Notes under the pieces: generated by a model | Database searches by the model: none | What the model saw: only the letters and a program-made list of their open reading frames with translations | What the model was told of the DNA's origin: nothing | Assembly (NCBI RefSeq): GCF_016808095.1 | Contig: NC_068972.1 | Coordinates: 372,001 to 436,000, forward strand | DNA length: 64,000 bases | Source of the DNA: Vigna angularis | Lineage: Eukaryota; Streptophyta; Magnoliopsida; Fabales; Fabaceae | Direction: 5' to 3' | Part shown: piece after piece, positions 51,901 to 61,968 of the stretch | Position numbering within the stretch: position 1 is the first letter of the stretch | Layout: the number at the start of each line of letters is the position of its first letter | Position numbers and translations under genes: made by a program

Positions 51901-54900
51901 TTTGGTGACAGGTATACAACAACAGCCATAATAAAGAATGAAGGCGACTTTGAATTGCTTCCAAACCAACTTTGTATCGTCTGAGCAAACCCAGGAGGAT
52001 TTTCCCAAGTATAAGCATAACTAACTGATAGAACAATCACCCATGCTGCAGCTGAAACAACTTTTAGAATGTATCTCAACTTAACATGAATTGACATGCT
52101 CCATTGTGCTTTCCAACTGAGGATTACGTCCAGAATAGCTGCCCATGTAAACGTAAAGTAAAAATAATAACCATAAGTAACTTACACTTTCATAATGCCA
52201 AGAATGTTCAAAAAACTATGGGTGCTTTCTGTGGCCTTCTGCTTGCATTATCTACGCAATGTCACCTCAACTTTTTAAAATGGCCGTCAAATAGCAAGTA
52301 AAAAACAAAAAATTTTCACTAAATAAATCTTCCATTGATGTTTGTCAGTTGTACAGTTTCATGTTAAACAGACAAGCATTAAAAATGAAGAACAGAGGGC
52401 TCAAGAATAGAAGCCAGAGGGGAAATATAGGCTAAAACTTTATGCAGAAACAAACTACTAAATACAGAAATATAAATCTGGGTATTGAGAAGTATCTGCA
52501 ACCAATATATGGGCTGGTAAGATTTGCTATTACCTACCTTGTCCAAGCTTCAATATAGCTGCAGTTATAAACACACTAAGGACCTTCTTGAAAACATTCA
52601 CGTCAAATATTGCTCTTGCATCCCCAGTTCCATTCCAAGCAACAATAATCATAGCCTAAAGATAAATTTGCTCTCTCAGAAATGGATTTATTTTGCTAGA
52701 TATTGAAGGGAAAAATCACTCATGCCAATTGTGAAGGACAATAGACAAATTCTTACCTGTAAGCATAGAATAAAAAAACCCCACATGCGATCAAAACTTC
52801 TGAAAATATGCCAAAATGACCTTATCTCAACAAAGTTGACTTTTCCAACCCATTTGTCCCTGTTAACTGGTTTGTTATCCTGCATATTCAAGTATATAAC
52901 AAGGCGCAAAATTCAGTGGCAGGTACAAGTTCTAGGCTTTCAGCATTAGCTTATCCAAATGCACTTCGCTTACAACAATGAGAATTTAAAAAAGCACCCC
53001 ATTTAACATTTCAAATCAGTATCATAATCAAATGCAGAAATTTTCCTTCCCATTTTCAAAGAAAAATAAAACAATCCAAGCAGTCATTGATTATCACATA
53101 ATGATTATTTACAGAAAAAAGGCATATCATAACCAGTAATCAACAAATATATAATGCATGCATCTATAAATCAATTTTCAATGAATTATACACCTCCTTG
53201 TCAACTTCGAAACATTTTATTTGTTAAGAACTAAATTTATAAAACTTCTATATTAAGAAAAAATAAATGTTTATAACAAATAAGAAATTTAGAACACAAT
53301 CAATGCTTACATTAGATTTGTCAAAATTTAACTGCTCAACTGGCAGGCAAAAAAAATCGGCATCAGCACGCATTGGCCAACCAAGCCGAAAACAATCAGC
53401 TGACCTGCAATTGTCATTGAAAATCAATACCAACACAGATACGAATAAAAGGAGAAAATCAATTAATTATACCAGAAATATTCATTTAAATCATCATAGT
53501 TCCTCCATTGTGAATGCTTTGACCTCCCTTTTTTGCTCCGTTCAGCTTCCTATTGGGCAGAGCAATCATTAATTTTTTGGGACATAATAATATGAATAAC
53601 TAATGGATGTGCTACATATAGAGATAAAGAAAAAAAAAAATAGAAGAAAATAATGAAATGCAGAAAGCACCTTTGCAATCACATCATATATTGGAGTTAC
53701 AACTTTCCTTAAGAAAGCCTCTTCTTCACCTCCATAGGCAGGCTTGACATTCTCTCCAGTCATTGGACTAACATTACCAGCAAGCATACCGTACAATTCA
53801 AAAGCCATCTACAACAAGCACCATAAAATGAGATCAAAAAAACTTTTGGTTCCTTCTGAAAAAACTCACTTAATACCAACCAAGTGAATGCTGCCAAAAC
53901 CAAGAACATGTATCTGTCAGGGATAGGAACATTCATTATGATTTTGGGAATTGTACATTATCCAGGCCTCACAAGTAAAATGCTCATCTTGAGGATGCAT
54001 GTTAAAACTATAAAACCATTAGGAAATAAAACAACACCAAAACTATGACAAGATTTATTTTAAGATACGAACTTTATTTTAAATATTATTTTCAGTTTGG
54101 TTCTAGTCTGTTTAGAACACCAACGAACACAAGCTTTTTTCTACTTTTTTTCCATGTTAAATGCAATGTGAAAAAACAATTGCTTCAGGGATGGGAACAT
54201 TCATTATGATTTTGGGAATTGTACATTATCCAGGCCTCACAAGTAAAATGCTCATCTTGAGGATGCATGTTAAAACTATAAAACCACTAGGAAATAAAAC
54301 AACACCAAAACTATGACAAGATTTATTTTAAGACAAGAACTTTATTTTAAATTTTATTTTCAGTTTGGTTCTAGTCTGTTTAGAACACCAACGAACACAA
54401 GCTTTTTTCTATTTTTTTTTCCATGTTAAATGCAATGTGAAAAAAAAAATTGCTTCTCTTTTATTGCAACCCAGAACCAAACACAAGGAATAGTCGAATG
54501 CCTCACTACAAGAGAAGAAATCTTGACATCAAGTTTTCACAAAGAAATTTATCAAGGGTTCTAAGAAAGCTTTTGGCTTAGAATTGACAGATAAAGACAT
54601 CTTCACTTCAAACTGTTGTAATTATAGAAGGGGAATATTTCACACAATAGTTACCCAATAAGAGGTAAAATGGATAATGGGCCAAGTCCAATCCCTGTGG
54701 TTAATCCTGTTATAATATTTGGAATTAAAGCGTACAAGATTCAAGCAAGTAGGCAGAAAGGATAATGACAGGGATAACGTGATTGGAAAAATCAAGAAAA
54801 TAAGTTTAAATTGAAATTATGTTCCATTACTATTAATAATTTATCTTCCCACTAACACATCTTTTACATATAAATACACATCTTTGTAAACAACATAGAT

Positions 54901-57900
54901 TGGATAAGTCATAAAGCTTACGTGGTGATAGATATAGCAAAGGCATTCTGGCATGAATCTTAGGTTGGCAGCTTCACCCCATATCAGAAGATACAGACCC
55001 ATATATAGTAGCTTACGCTGCTGCACTTCTTGTTGTATGGTTGGCAACCTGCAACATTCCACAATATATCTTACAATAGAAACTCAAATAAGCATACACT
55101 ACATGGGAAACAAATTAAGAGTTAAAATTAAAACAAGATGCAAAAATCTGCTTTTAAAATTGAAAGTCACAAATAAATGTAAAGAATATTATTATGATTT
55201 AAAAATATAGAAAAACTATAACATAATAACAACTTCAAAAGCTTTCTTACCAAAAGTATGTATAGCTGCTCAAGTTAATAAAAAAAACAATTGCAGTATC
55301 TTTTAACATCAAGAGAACAGAAACTCTCACCAAAGGCTACTCTTCCGACCCAAATACTTGCACCACTTTTTGTAATTCTTAAAAAGTTTCTTCATCACTT
55401 CAGTAAGTGCACGTTCGTCCAACTAAGGAAAAAATCCATACAAGTTAAAAGCAGATTTTAACAAAATATTGTATGAATATTTTTCTAGGTGATCATAATG
55501 AAAATAAAGATATTGGAATAAGCAAACTGGAATTGTTCAGAACAGCAATCATAAGGAAGGAAAAAAGTCTCCTCTGAGCATCTTGAAATTTTTATAAAAT
55601 TTCATTTAGCTAATTTCAACACAAATAAAAATAACCAAGTGTTAAATTACTTGTTCTGTACCGTCCCTCCCTCCCCGGGAAAAAAAAAAGCGTATCTACA
55701 TCTAAAGTCTAAAGTAGCACTGAACTTTATAATTAAATTGAGTCACACTCTGTACAGAACCCAGCTTCAATATGAAACTATTAAGTTAAAACACATTAAA
55801 AAGCTTTAGAAACTAAATGACAACTAAAAACTTGAAAGTAAACCCTACCTTTGGCTGTTGATCAGGCTTGGGAAATTGCCTGATGTGCACATTTGCAAGC
55901 AATAAGATCAAATGCTCTCTCTGATTTGCTACATTGTGCTTCTGTATTTCGAACAAGAAGTGGAAGCAATTTGCATTGCTGTTGTTAGTAATAAATACAT
56001 CATGTTCTGTTCAACTAATTCAAATTTAATACAAGACCCAACTGAATAAAGAAGTGAACAGTTGCAGACTCAAACTTACCTGAAATCCAAACATTACGCC
56101 AAGCCAGTCCAGAACGTCTTCATCTTTTTTTTTCTTGTAGTCCTTTGGCCAGACTAGACCCCTTGTATTACGAAGAGCATATACAGCCGCTTGGATCTGT
56201 GAAAAGTGATCAGCAAGTATTTTCATTAAAACTAGGAGTACAGAATATGAACATAACAATAGTACATATAGAGATAGAGATCATACCTCAGGAAATCTCA
56301 TTATTGCCTGATTTGCACTATCAGGATCAAGAGGAAGAATATTATAAGGTACTAAGATCTCTGTTTTCTCAGCAACTTTATCTTGAGTCTCCAAAATCTG
56401 TTCCAACAGCAAATCAATCATTAATTATAAGTGTAAAGACAGGTGAAAACAAAATTGCAATGAATATCTTATTTAAATATTGATAACATCATAGGAGTTA
56501 CAACAAGATAACCTCTCGATCAACTTCCATAGATTGTGTCATGTTAACAGCCTTCAAAACCTCAAAAAGAACATTAGCAGTCTGATATGCCTTGGTAAGT
56601 TGTGCACTGAAAGTAAGAGGACACACTCACTATAAGTACAAGATAGACAAATAACATATCACACTGCACACTACGTAGACAACATACCGATCAGCTTTAT
56701 CAGCAGCATTTTGTAAGGCTTGGATATATTTTTTGTAGTAATGCTGATAAAAGCTCTGCATCTCACGAGCATCACTTTTCTTTACTCTTCCTTTCAATGT
56801 TGGATCATTTTCCTAAAATTGGAAATAGATGTTAAAAGATACACCAATTAAATCGATATAAGGGCATTATCATCCTTAAATCTAGTAGGTGGCTGTCCAT
56901 TCTAAACAGGAAAAATGTTCATAAATAAGGCACTTATAGTCCAAATACGTAAGAACACTTAAAATCCTAGGCGAGGAACCAATTATTAATTTTCTGCAAT
57001 GGTTATAAACATATTTATTATAACTCAAGATAATATCCGAGAGCTGATTCATTTTTTCTTTCAACACTGATGGTCTGTTTGGTTTTAGAAAGCGTGTTTC
57101 ACTTTCTTGTTTCCATCTCCTCTTCAGAAATAATTCCAAAAATGACACTTAATTTCCTGTTATATATTTTCTATTTTCTTGTTCTTACTTTTTACCATTG
57201 CTGGTGCAAATATTTGAAAACAGAAAACAAGACAAATTTTTAACCATTGAAAAAGACATATTATAATTATATATTTATAACAGTATCTTGTATAAATGAA
57301 ACAAAAAATTATCAATGCTTACTCTTTCCAAACGTTGAAGAAGGGCAGTTTTGAATTGCCGAACTCCACGACCACTTGAAGTAGGATCCAGTCTATGAGC
57401 TTTCTCAAACGCATAAAATCGGCCTACAATAGAAAAATACGCATGCCCCACAAAAAAGTACATTCAAGCGTCAAAAGGTGTGTAGTAAACTCTTCACAGC
57501 CAATGGAAGCTTGGAAAACTGGAATAGCAATAAAAGGTTTACATAACTTCACAAAGGGTGTGTTTGGTTAAACAATTTAACTAAGCACTTATTATATAAT
57601 CCATTCTTATAAGTGGACTTATGTCACAAATTTGACCATCGACCTTGTTGAAATAAGCTAAAAAGAGATCAATCTAACGAGCTACAGCGAGACGCTTGCT
57701 GAAATCAGTTAAAAAGGGCTTATGGAAGTTGGAAGCTATCTTTATAAGTTCAAACAAGCTGCTCCAGTCACTCCAAATGCCTGTGGAGGAAACATGGTAC
57801 CGGCCACTACGCAAGCAAGGAGTTCCGTCCAAGCATGAACACGCACGTGGACACTAAGGATAGGTCACATTACTACATTTCCAATTATAAAATCAACGCA

Positions 57901-58225
57901 ACAATCAGAACAACACTGAAAAGCAACAACTCCACGTGAAGCATTCCGGTATACAAGAACAGACGGAAGTTTCGGCATGGCAACGCGGAAAACGAAGAGT
58001 CGAGAAAGTCCAGCATGAAACAGACTTACAGAGATAAGCAACTCTGGGGTGAGTCTTCTCGACCTCATTAGCAACACGAAGAATCGGTGCAATCTCGACA
58101 AGAGACGACGGAACGACCTCACTGTCAAATATTGCCTCGCCAAGGTTCCCGGCCGTTTGCGTCCGCGTGATCCGCCTCTGCGGCTGTCCTTGCGGCTCCG
58201 ACGACGGCCCCGCCCTCGACGACAT
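37076..58225 (-). CDS. Callose synthase, CALS1/CALS3 type (42 coding exons)
   Basis: Joined exons give 5,865 nt and an open frame of 1,954 residues, almost exactly the usual length of the CALS1/2/3 clade (about 1,950). All 41 splice phases agree. Family role: plasma membrane beta-1,3-glucan synthase; members act at the cell plate and plasmodesmata. Clade evidence: the N-terminus has [10 protein letters not shown] and [17 protein letters not shown], then [24 protein letters not shown] sequence, and the C-terminus ends [21 protein letters not shown] cannot separate CALS1 from CALS3 orthology by eye, so no symbol is given. Odd: KHNVANQ where relatives have KDNVANQ, and one GC-AG intron. Intron 28 contains a 4.15-kb copia element. 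It sits upstream of CALS9 on the same strand; stop to CALS9 start is 4.4 kb. Confidence 0.95.
39355..49947 (-). CDS. CALS1/3-like exons 21-37: cytosolic glucan synthase loop
   Basis: Coding exons: 49813-49947, 49637-49731, 49442-49526, 49203-49363, 48893-49016, 48706-48806, 48488-48620, 48251-48402, 43092-43201, 42861-42992, 42655-42723, 42329-42515, 42089-42245, 41034-41153, 40838-40956, 40662-40745, 39355-39467. They encode about residues 759-1450. Motifs in order: [146 protein letters not shown]. The copia element lies between exons 28 and 29. Confidence 0.9.
39929..39989. repeat. Compound microsatellite (TA)n(TG)n
   Basis: About 20 bases of TA dinucleotides pass straight into about 40 bases of TG dinucleotides, in intron 36 of gene 2. 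The tract is long and perfect, so it is probably length-variable. Confidence 0.9.
40240..40380 (-). repeat. TRIM LTR-like copy, reverse orientation
   Basis: In reverse it follows the TRIM LTR blocks: gtttaagtctaactcaatcc, acaaaaatagcttacaag, cccacatatatatac, ctatctctagtcaatgtgag. It is moderately diverged and unpaired, in gene 2 intron 36. Confidence 0.55.
43941..44092 (+). repeat. Copia 5' LTR (152 bp)
   Basis: Starts TGTTAGATGTTAAG and ends TTTCTCACA. A TATA-like TATAAATA lies at 44020-44027, so transcription could begin in the last third. Confidence 0.92.
44106..44467 (+). other. GC-rich leader in place of gag
   Basis: About 360 bp between primer binding site and polyprotein start. It contains a run of GCC/GTC triplets at about 44157-44232 and stays far richer in G and C than the rest of the window. 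Frames through it give only proline- or arginine-rich strings, so I do not call a gene. A normal copia element would have roughly 250-300 codons of capsid domain near here. Confidence 0.75.
44468..47932 (+). CDS. Copia polyprotein without capsid domain (1,154 aa)
   Basis: A single open frame. A zinc knuckle is near the start (CX2CX4HX4C, residues 21-34), so only the end of gag remains. Protease DSGA is at 114-117. Integrase follows, with an HHCC finger beginning near 238, then D about 294, D about 358 and E about 393 of the catalytic triad. Reverse transcriptase has [10 protein letters not shown] near 750 and YVDD at 837-840; RNase H has SDADWAG near 1000 and the closing [10 protein letters not shown]. 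Domain order (integrase before reverse transcriptase) is that of copia. Start: first ATG before the knuckle, with stops upstream in frame. The stop overlaps the purine tract. No frameshift or stop is seen. It probably encodes working enzymes but would need capsid protein from another element. Confidence 0.92.
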   Translation: MAAQLDDRSQSRQSGKGRPKCDHCGKLGHKIDRCYALHGHPPRPIAMANSDPPLPSPSADHPTSNPINNPLLFQEFLRWYEDRQHSSSTTSASITRAGTPFIGLTHSLGSWVLDSGATDHITGNKSLFSSLSCPVNLPSVTMADGSRVSSRGIGTVHIFPSISIDNVLYVPGSPFNLLSVSRLTRSLNCVISFTKDSVWLQDRSSKHMIGTGCESHGLYHLSPSPHAGVIMESPSLLHAQLGHPSLAKLQQLVPSLSKLSSLSCESCQLGKHTRSSFPRSVSQRASSPFSLVHSDIWGPSRVKSTLGFQYFVTFIDDYSRCTWLFLMKSRSELFSIFQTFFNEIKTQFGVSIRTLRSDNGREYLSQQFKHFMASHGILHQTSCAYTPQQNGVAERKNRHLIETTRTLLIHGQVPSRFWGDAVLTACYLINRMPSSVLENKIPHSILFPQDPLHPLPLRVFGSTCFVHDFSPGLDKLSPRSHKCVFLGFPRSQKGYKCFSPSLNRHFISADVTFDESSFYFSHLSSSSVPLPVTVDIPLICDPPGDAPPILSSPSLDSHSPQDHPSPPPLQVYSRRNCLPHDSLPVPPHVSPPAPATESDLPIALRKGIRSTRNPSPHYTVLNYHRLSPSFYTCLSSISSVSIPKSVGDALTHPGWRQAMMDELSALQESGTWELVQLPSGKSVVGCRWVYAIKVGPDGTIDRLKARLVAKGYTQIFGLDYGDTFSPVAKMTSVRLFIAMAALRQWPLYQLDVKNAFLNGDLQEEIYMEQPPGFVAQGESSGLVCRLRKSLYGLKQSPRAWFGKFSCVVQQFGMSRSEADHSVFYRHSSAGCIYLIVYVDDIVLTGSDYLGISQMKQHLCHHFQTKDLGKLRYFLGIEVAQSNDGIVISQRKYALDILEETGLMNCKSVETPMDPNIKLLPNQGEPFSDPERYRRLVGKLNYLTVTRPDISFAVSVVSQFLNSPCEDHWDAVVRILKYIKRSPGKGLLYGPNNDTKIVCYSDADWAGSPSDRRSTSGYCVSIGSNLISWKSKKQSVVARSSAEAEYRAMASATCELVWLKQLLSELKFGDVTHMILICDNQAALHISSNPVFHERTKHIEVDCHFIREKIISGDIKTEFVNSSNQLADIFTKSLRGPIIDYLCNKLGTYDLYAPA
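47940..48091 (+). repeat. Copia 3' LTR (152 bp)
   Basis: No difference from the 5' LTR was found by eye over 152 bases, which indicates a very recent insertion. The TAAAT target duplication follows. Confidence 0.92.
50997..52879 (-). CDS. CALS1/3-like exons 13-20: first membrane bundle
   Basis: Coding exons: 52757-52879, 52538-52655, 51804-52138, 51622-51674, 51470-51530, 51300-51381, 51171-51220, 50997-51083. They encode about residues 456-758. Hydrophobic runs [61 protein letters not shown] and [20 protein letters not shown] alternate with [30 protein letters not shown] and FQWHEFFPR. The 335-nt exon 15 spans what is two exons (124 and 190 nt) in gene 1. Confidence 0.9.
53311..58225 (-). 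CDS. CALS1/3-like exons 1-12: N-terminal cytosolic region
   Basis: Coding exons 5' to 3': 58030-58225, 57323-57423, 56688-56812, 56513-56606, 56287-56397, 56080-56196, 55849-55941, 55331-55422, 54922-55048, 53671-53808, 53473-53549, 53311-53404. They encode residues 1-455. Visible motifs: [73 protein letters not shown] (FKS1 domain 1), [44 protein letters not shown]. The start is the ATG at 58223-58225. A possible leader acceptor lies at 58278-58279. Confidence 0.9.
53918..54455. repeat. 268-bp tandem duplication in gene 2 intron 9
   Basis: Copies at 53918-54185 and 54186-about 54455 start cagggat(a/g)ggaacattc and end in a run of A followed by ttgcttc. They differ at only a few positions, so the duplication is fairly recent. 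Confidence 0.85.
57553..57775. mobile_element. Possible MITE in gene 2 intron 1
   Basis: Begins gtgtgtttggttaaacaa and ends near ttataagttcaaacaagc, with ttataagtggacttatg and aagggcttatgg inside. This phrase set is common to plant non-autonomous DNA transposons. Terminal inverted repeats are imperfect and no target duplication is clear. Confidence 0.4.
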
Positions 58226-58800
58226 CCTCCCACGGATCTAACTCCCCCTTCCGTTTCACCAAAAACAGCAATGTGCACTGTAGCGAAAGAAAATCTTGCA
58301 TGCAAAACCAGTGCACTGAGACGAAAACGCGAAGCACAAAGCCGTGGTTCTCGTGGAGGAAGGGAGTGTAAATAAATTAAAGATAGAAGATCTTGGCGGT
58401 GAAAGGAAGAAGAAGAACCCTAGGAGAGATGGAAATGGCAGATGAAGTGAGAGTGTGAGTGTTTGCAAAGAAAAGCAAGAAAAGCAAAGACAGAAAGGAA
58501 TGTTGTTTGGGAAGTTCAAAGGGGTTACTATCGAGGACAGAGAAGCTTTCTTAGACCCCTGTATAGTAAGCTACGTGGTACATTTCGTCAAGCGAAGTCG
58601 TAGACTGGGTCCCTTTCTTTCATTTTGGACTTTGGTTCAACCAAAATGCACAACTCTTCGCCGAAATTTACGGTTGTGCCATTCACCTCTTCGTTCAAAT
58701 TTTAAACTCCAACGGCAATTTTTTTATAGTTTTTATCCTGCCTTTTGCTGTCAGTTTTTTCATTATTGTTTAAATCATGAAATTCTCGCAGTCTTGAGAG
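58226..58800 (-). promoter_or_regulatory. Gene 2 leader and promoter side
   Basis: On the minus strand, upstream of the ATG, the sequence is rich in C and T (58380-58500 region), typical of plant 5' leaders. A CTACAG acceptor at 58278 could close a leader intron. A TATA-like TATAAAAA on the minus strand at 58721-58728 may be too far away to be the core promoter. The start site cannot be fixed. Confidence 0.4.
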
Positions 58801-61599
58801 AATTATTTGATAGATTAATTTAATATTTTACTTTTAACTTTTATAATAATTTAATAAATAATAGTTTGAAATAATTAATTTTTGTAAATATTATTTTAAT
58901 TTTTCAACTGATTTTTTAACAATGTTTATATTTAAAAAATACATCTGAAATCAATTTTAGTAGTATACTAAAAAGTAAGTTATCATCTGTCGTCAATTCA
59001 AATATCTTTTACTCGTATCTGTTATCTTTATATTAAATCAAATTAATTCGCTTTCTGTTTCAATAAATGCAAATCAATTTTTCACTTTCCAAGTATTAAT
59101 TGACTTGAGCACTGCGACATTATTTTTATTATTCCTTTGTTCTCCTTTGACACAAGAAATATTAATATTTTCTTTTAATCTCACTAGTCAAATTGCTAAT
59201 AAAAAAGTTATGATTTGTTTATTAAGATGTGAGTTTTTTTTGTTTATTTCTTAAAAAGTGATTATTAAAAATATGTAAAATTATCTTCTTTTTATGTTTG
59301 TTTGTTTTAATTTTAATAGGATTTGGATACTCTCCCGTATTTAGTAAACAATAATAGATACGTTAAGGGGAGTTTAACTCTTTCTATTGATTACTAACAA
59401 AAGGATAAGATTTAAATTTATATTAATAGTAAATTTTATCTTTTATTTTTAATAAGTAGCTGCTTTAAAATACTTATTTTAAGTTTACGTAAAATCTCTA
59501 CGTTCACATTAGCTAGGACGGCTTGATAATTGAGTCTGATTTAAAAAATACAGGTGAAGAAAAGTATGCTCCAGCTTCAACTTGTTTGTTTTAATAGTTG
59601 AATTTTATTTTAGCTTTAAAGCAATTAAATTAAAGTATGTAATGAAAATGGTCAATTTTCATCCTAAGCCTAATTAAGAAATATTATTTATTTGAAAAAA
59701 CTTATAACTTGTACATTTTTTTTATTAAACCTGCAACGGTTTTAAAGTTTATTATATGTGAGACTGCTGTGAAAAAAAAATATAAGATTAGTTGAATTCT
59801 GATTCAATTGTGATCAAGCTCTTAGTTTAAGAGTAATTAAGTTTGTGAAATTTAATTTGGATGACATGTTCACTTTATTTAGTTTCAAGAAAACAAATTC
59901 TGATGTGAACGTGTGAAATATATAAAAGTAAACTATAGAAATTAGATGCAACTATGATGAAGTTATAGATAGCAAACAAGTAGATAAATTAATGTAAATC
60001 TAAATTGTTAAAGTTCAAAAGAAAAAGTCATTTTGCTTATATAAAAAAGATAAATTGGTACAAAGTTTAATAGATTGAGGAATTAAGACATAAAGTATAA
60101 AGCTGTAAAAGTTGTAAACTTTGTACATAATTGCAAAGCAGAAAAACAAGCTAGAACGTAAAGTTGATAGAAAAGAAAAGGTAAAAGAGAACATGTAAAG
60201 AATATTCTAACAAATGTAAAATAAATAAATAAATAAACGCAATAAAAAGGGAAGGATTTTAACATTTCTACCAAAGTATAACTTTAATCCATAAACATGA
60301 TTTTAAGGGACAACGGATCCTTAAAATTTTCTCTGCGTTTAGCTTGATTTGCTTTAACAAATATAACTTTTAAGTTAAAGGTGAAATTATAACTTAAAAA
60401 AAAGTATGATGGAATTAATTTTGTTATCCTAATCTATCATGTTTTTTTCTCACTCAAGGCTGTAATTTTGTTTTGTTAACTAAATTTCAATACTTTTTTT
60501 TCCAAAACAAGTTTAATCCCATGGGTATTTAAATTAGAGAAAATAACACGGAAATGTTATCTGAATAAAAAAATTAAAAGGAATATTTATTAATGTGAGC
60601 AATTTTTTTTTCTTAATTGACCTTATTGATATTACATGTTGTCGAATTGAGAGACAGATATTATTCTAAATAGTTTATTTAATATTAAATTCGTATTTCA
60701 TTATAACTTTAGCTTTTGAAATTTAAAATAAGTTTTTATATGAATGTTTTATTATGGTGTGTACTATTTTCGGTCGAAATATAATCAGGAAGAAGAATTA
60801 TAAATATATTTAAGATATAAAAAATTATAATTATTTTATATTAGAAATTGAATGTATGACTAGTGATGATTATTTAAATTAAATTCATCACTTAATCTTA
60901 TTTAAAGTAATCATCCATATTTTATTTCAACTTAATTTATACCAATTCATTTTTTTTACATTTCATTTTAAATTATTTTTGTGACAAATGATAACACAAC
61001 AATTGTTCAATCATAACATGTATTTTAATTTATCAAATTCATCATATTACATTGTAACTCTCACAGACGTTTCTCTCATTTCATTAAATTTTCACAGTCT
61101 CTTCTTTGATCTAAACTCACATTGACCTTATTTTTCTTTTAAATCATCACAAATTCATTATACAAAACTATCTTAAAAAACAAATACAAACTTGGAGATC
61201 AATATTAAAAAAAACCATTAAATATAAATTGGTGTATAAAAACTAAATATAACTTTCGAATTTCTATAAAAACTAAATATAACTTTGGAATTTCTATTAA
61301 ATCGGCTTATCCTTATTTTTTTCAAAATTGAATCAAAGATTTGTCGTTAAATTGAGTAAACACGTTAAAGAATGTGTTACGTGATAGGTTAATAGTATAG
61401 TTTTAGTTTATGTGATTTTGAAAACGTGTGTCAATCGTATTTTTTTAATTTTTAAATTAAAATATTAAATATACATAATACAAATATAATTTAAGTAAAG
61501 ATAAAATTAAGAAATCAAATTAAATTAAGTGGTGAAACACTCATTCTGTCCAACTGTGAAATCTAAATCAAATTGGTGGAATATTTAAGGTTCGTGGGA
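58801..61599. other. AT-rich intergenic region
   Basis: No gene, RNA gene or recognisable element is seen. A short tandem duplication (ctataaaaactaaatataac, at about 61215 and 61265) is the only local structure noted. Confidence 0.6.
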
Positions 61600-61968
61600 G
61601 AAATCTAAATCCAACTCCCATTCTCTGTGGTTCTCTGAGTTACTTGGAATCTGTCTTTTTGAGTTTTCCCACAAACGGATCAAGAACTCGGGGATAGAAG
61701 AAAATGAAAACTGTCACACTGAGTATATCAAAGCTGGACATGCTAGCTGGTGGTATTCTGAAATTGGAGAGAGTGGTTTTCATGGCAGCGCCTTGCTCCA
61801 CAAAAAGTGAAGCCATTTGTGTGAAAACCAGAGTATATTATGGTGCAGAGCCAAATTGGAAGAAGTCTCTTTAATGCACTTCACCTCTTCAACTTGACTT
61901 ACTGGACAGAGGCGGCAGGGGTTGTAACTAGATCTCTTGAAGATATAAATGCTGCCCTGTCCAAGAAC
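61600..61968 (-). pseudogene. NPF (NRT1/PTR) transporter fragment, broken
   Basis: Minus-strand pieces match the middle of NPF proton-coupled nitrate/peptide transporters: LDRAAFISSRDL, CPVSQVEEVKC, LPIWLCTIIYS, TQMASLFVEQGAAM, FRIPPASMSSFDILSV, RVLDPFVGKLKK and QRMGVG. They lie in different frames, so there are at least two frameshifts. A TAA at 61640-61642 interrupts the frame after KKTDSK. A cag splice-acceptor-like edge at 61969 marks the 5' end. The start, earlier exons and the C-terminal half are absent. Subfamily (NPF7-like) is a guess. It is a dead fragment, not a working gene. Confidence 0.75.

Noticed and set aside
510..58225. One fused or misassembled callose synthase
   Set aside because: Each gene has its own start, full domain set and stop, and their sequences differ throughout.
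57865..58375. Open frames of 70-146 codons around gene 2 exon 1 on both strands
   Set aside because: They are shadows of the GC-richer first exon; only one frame matches the callose synthase N-terminus.
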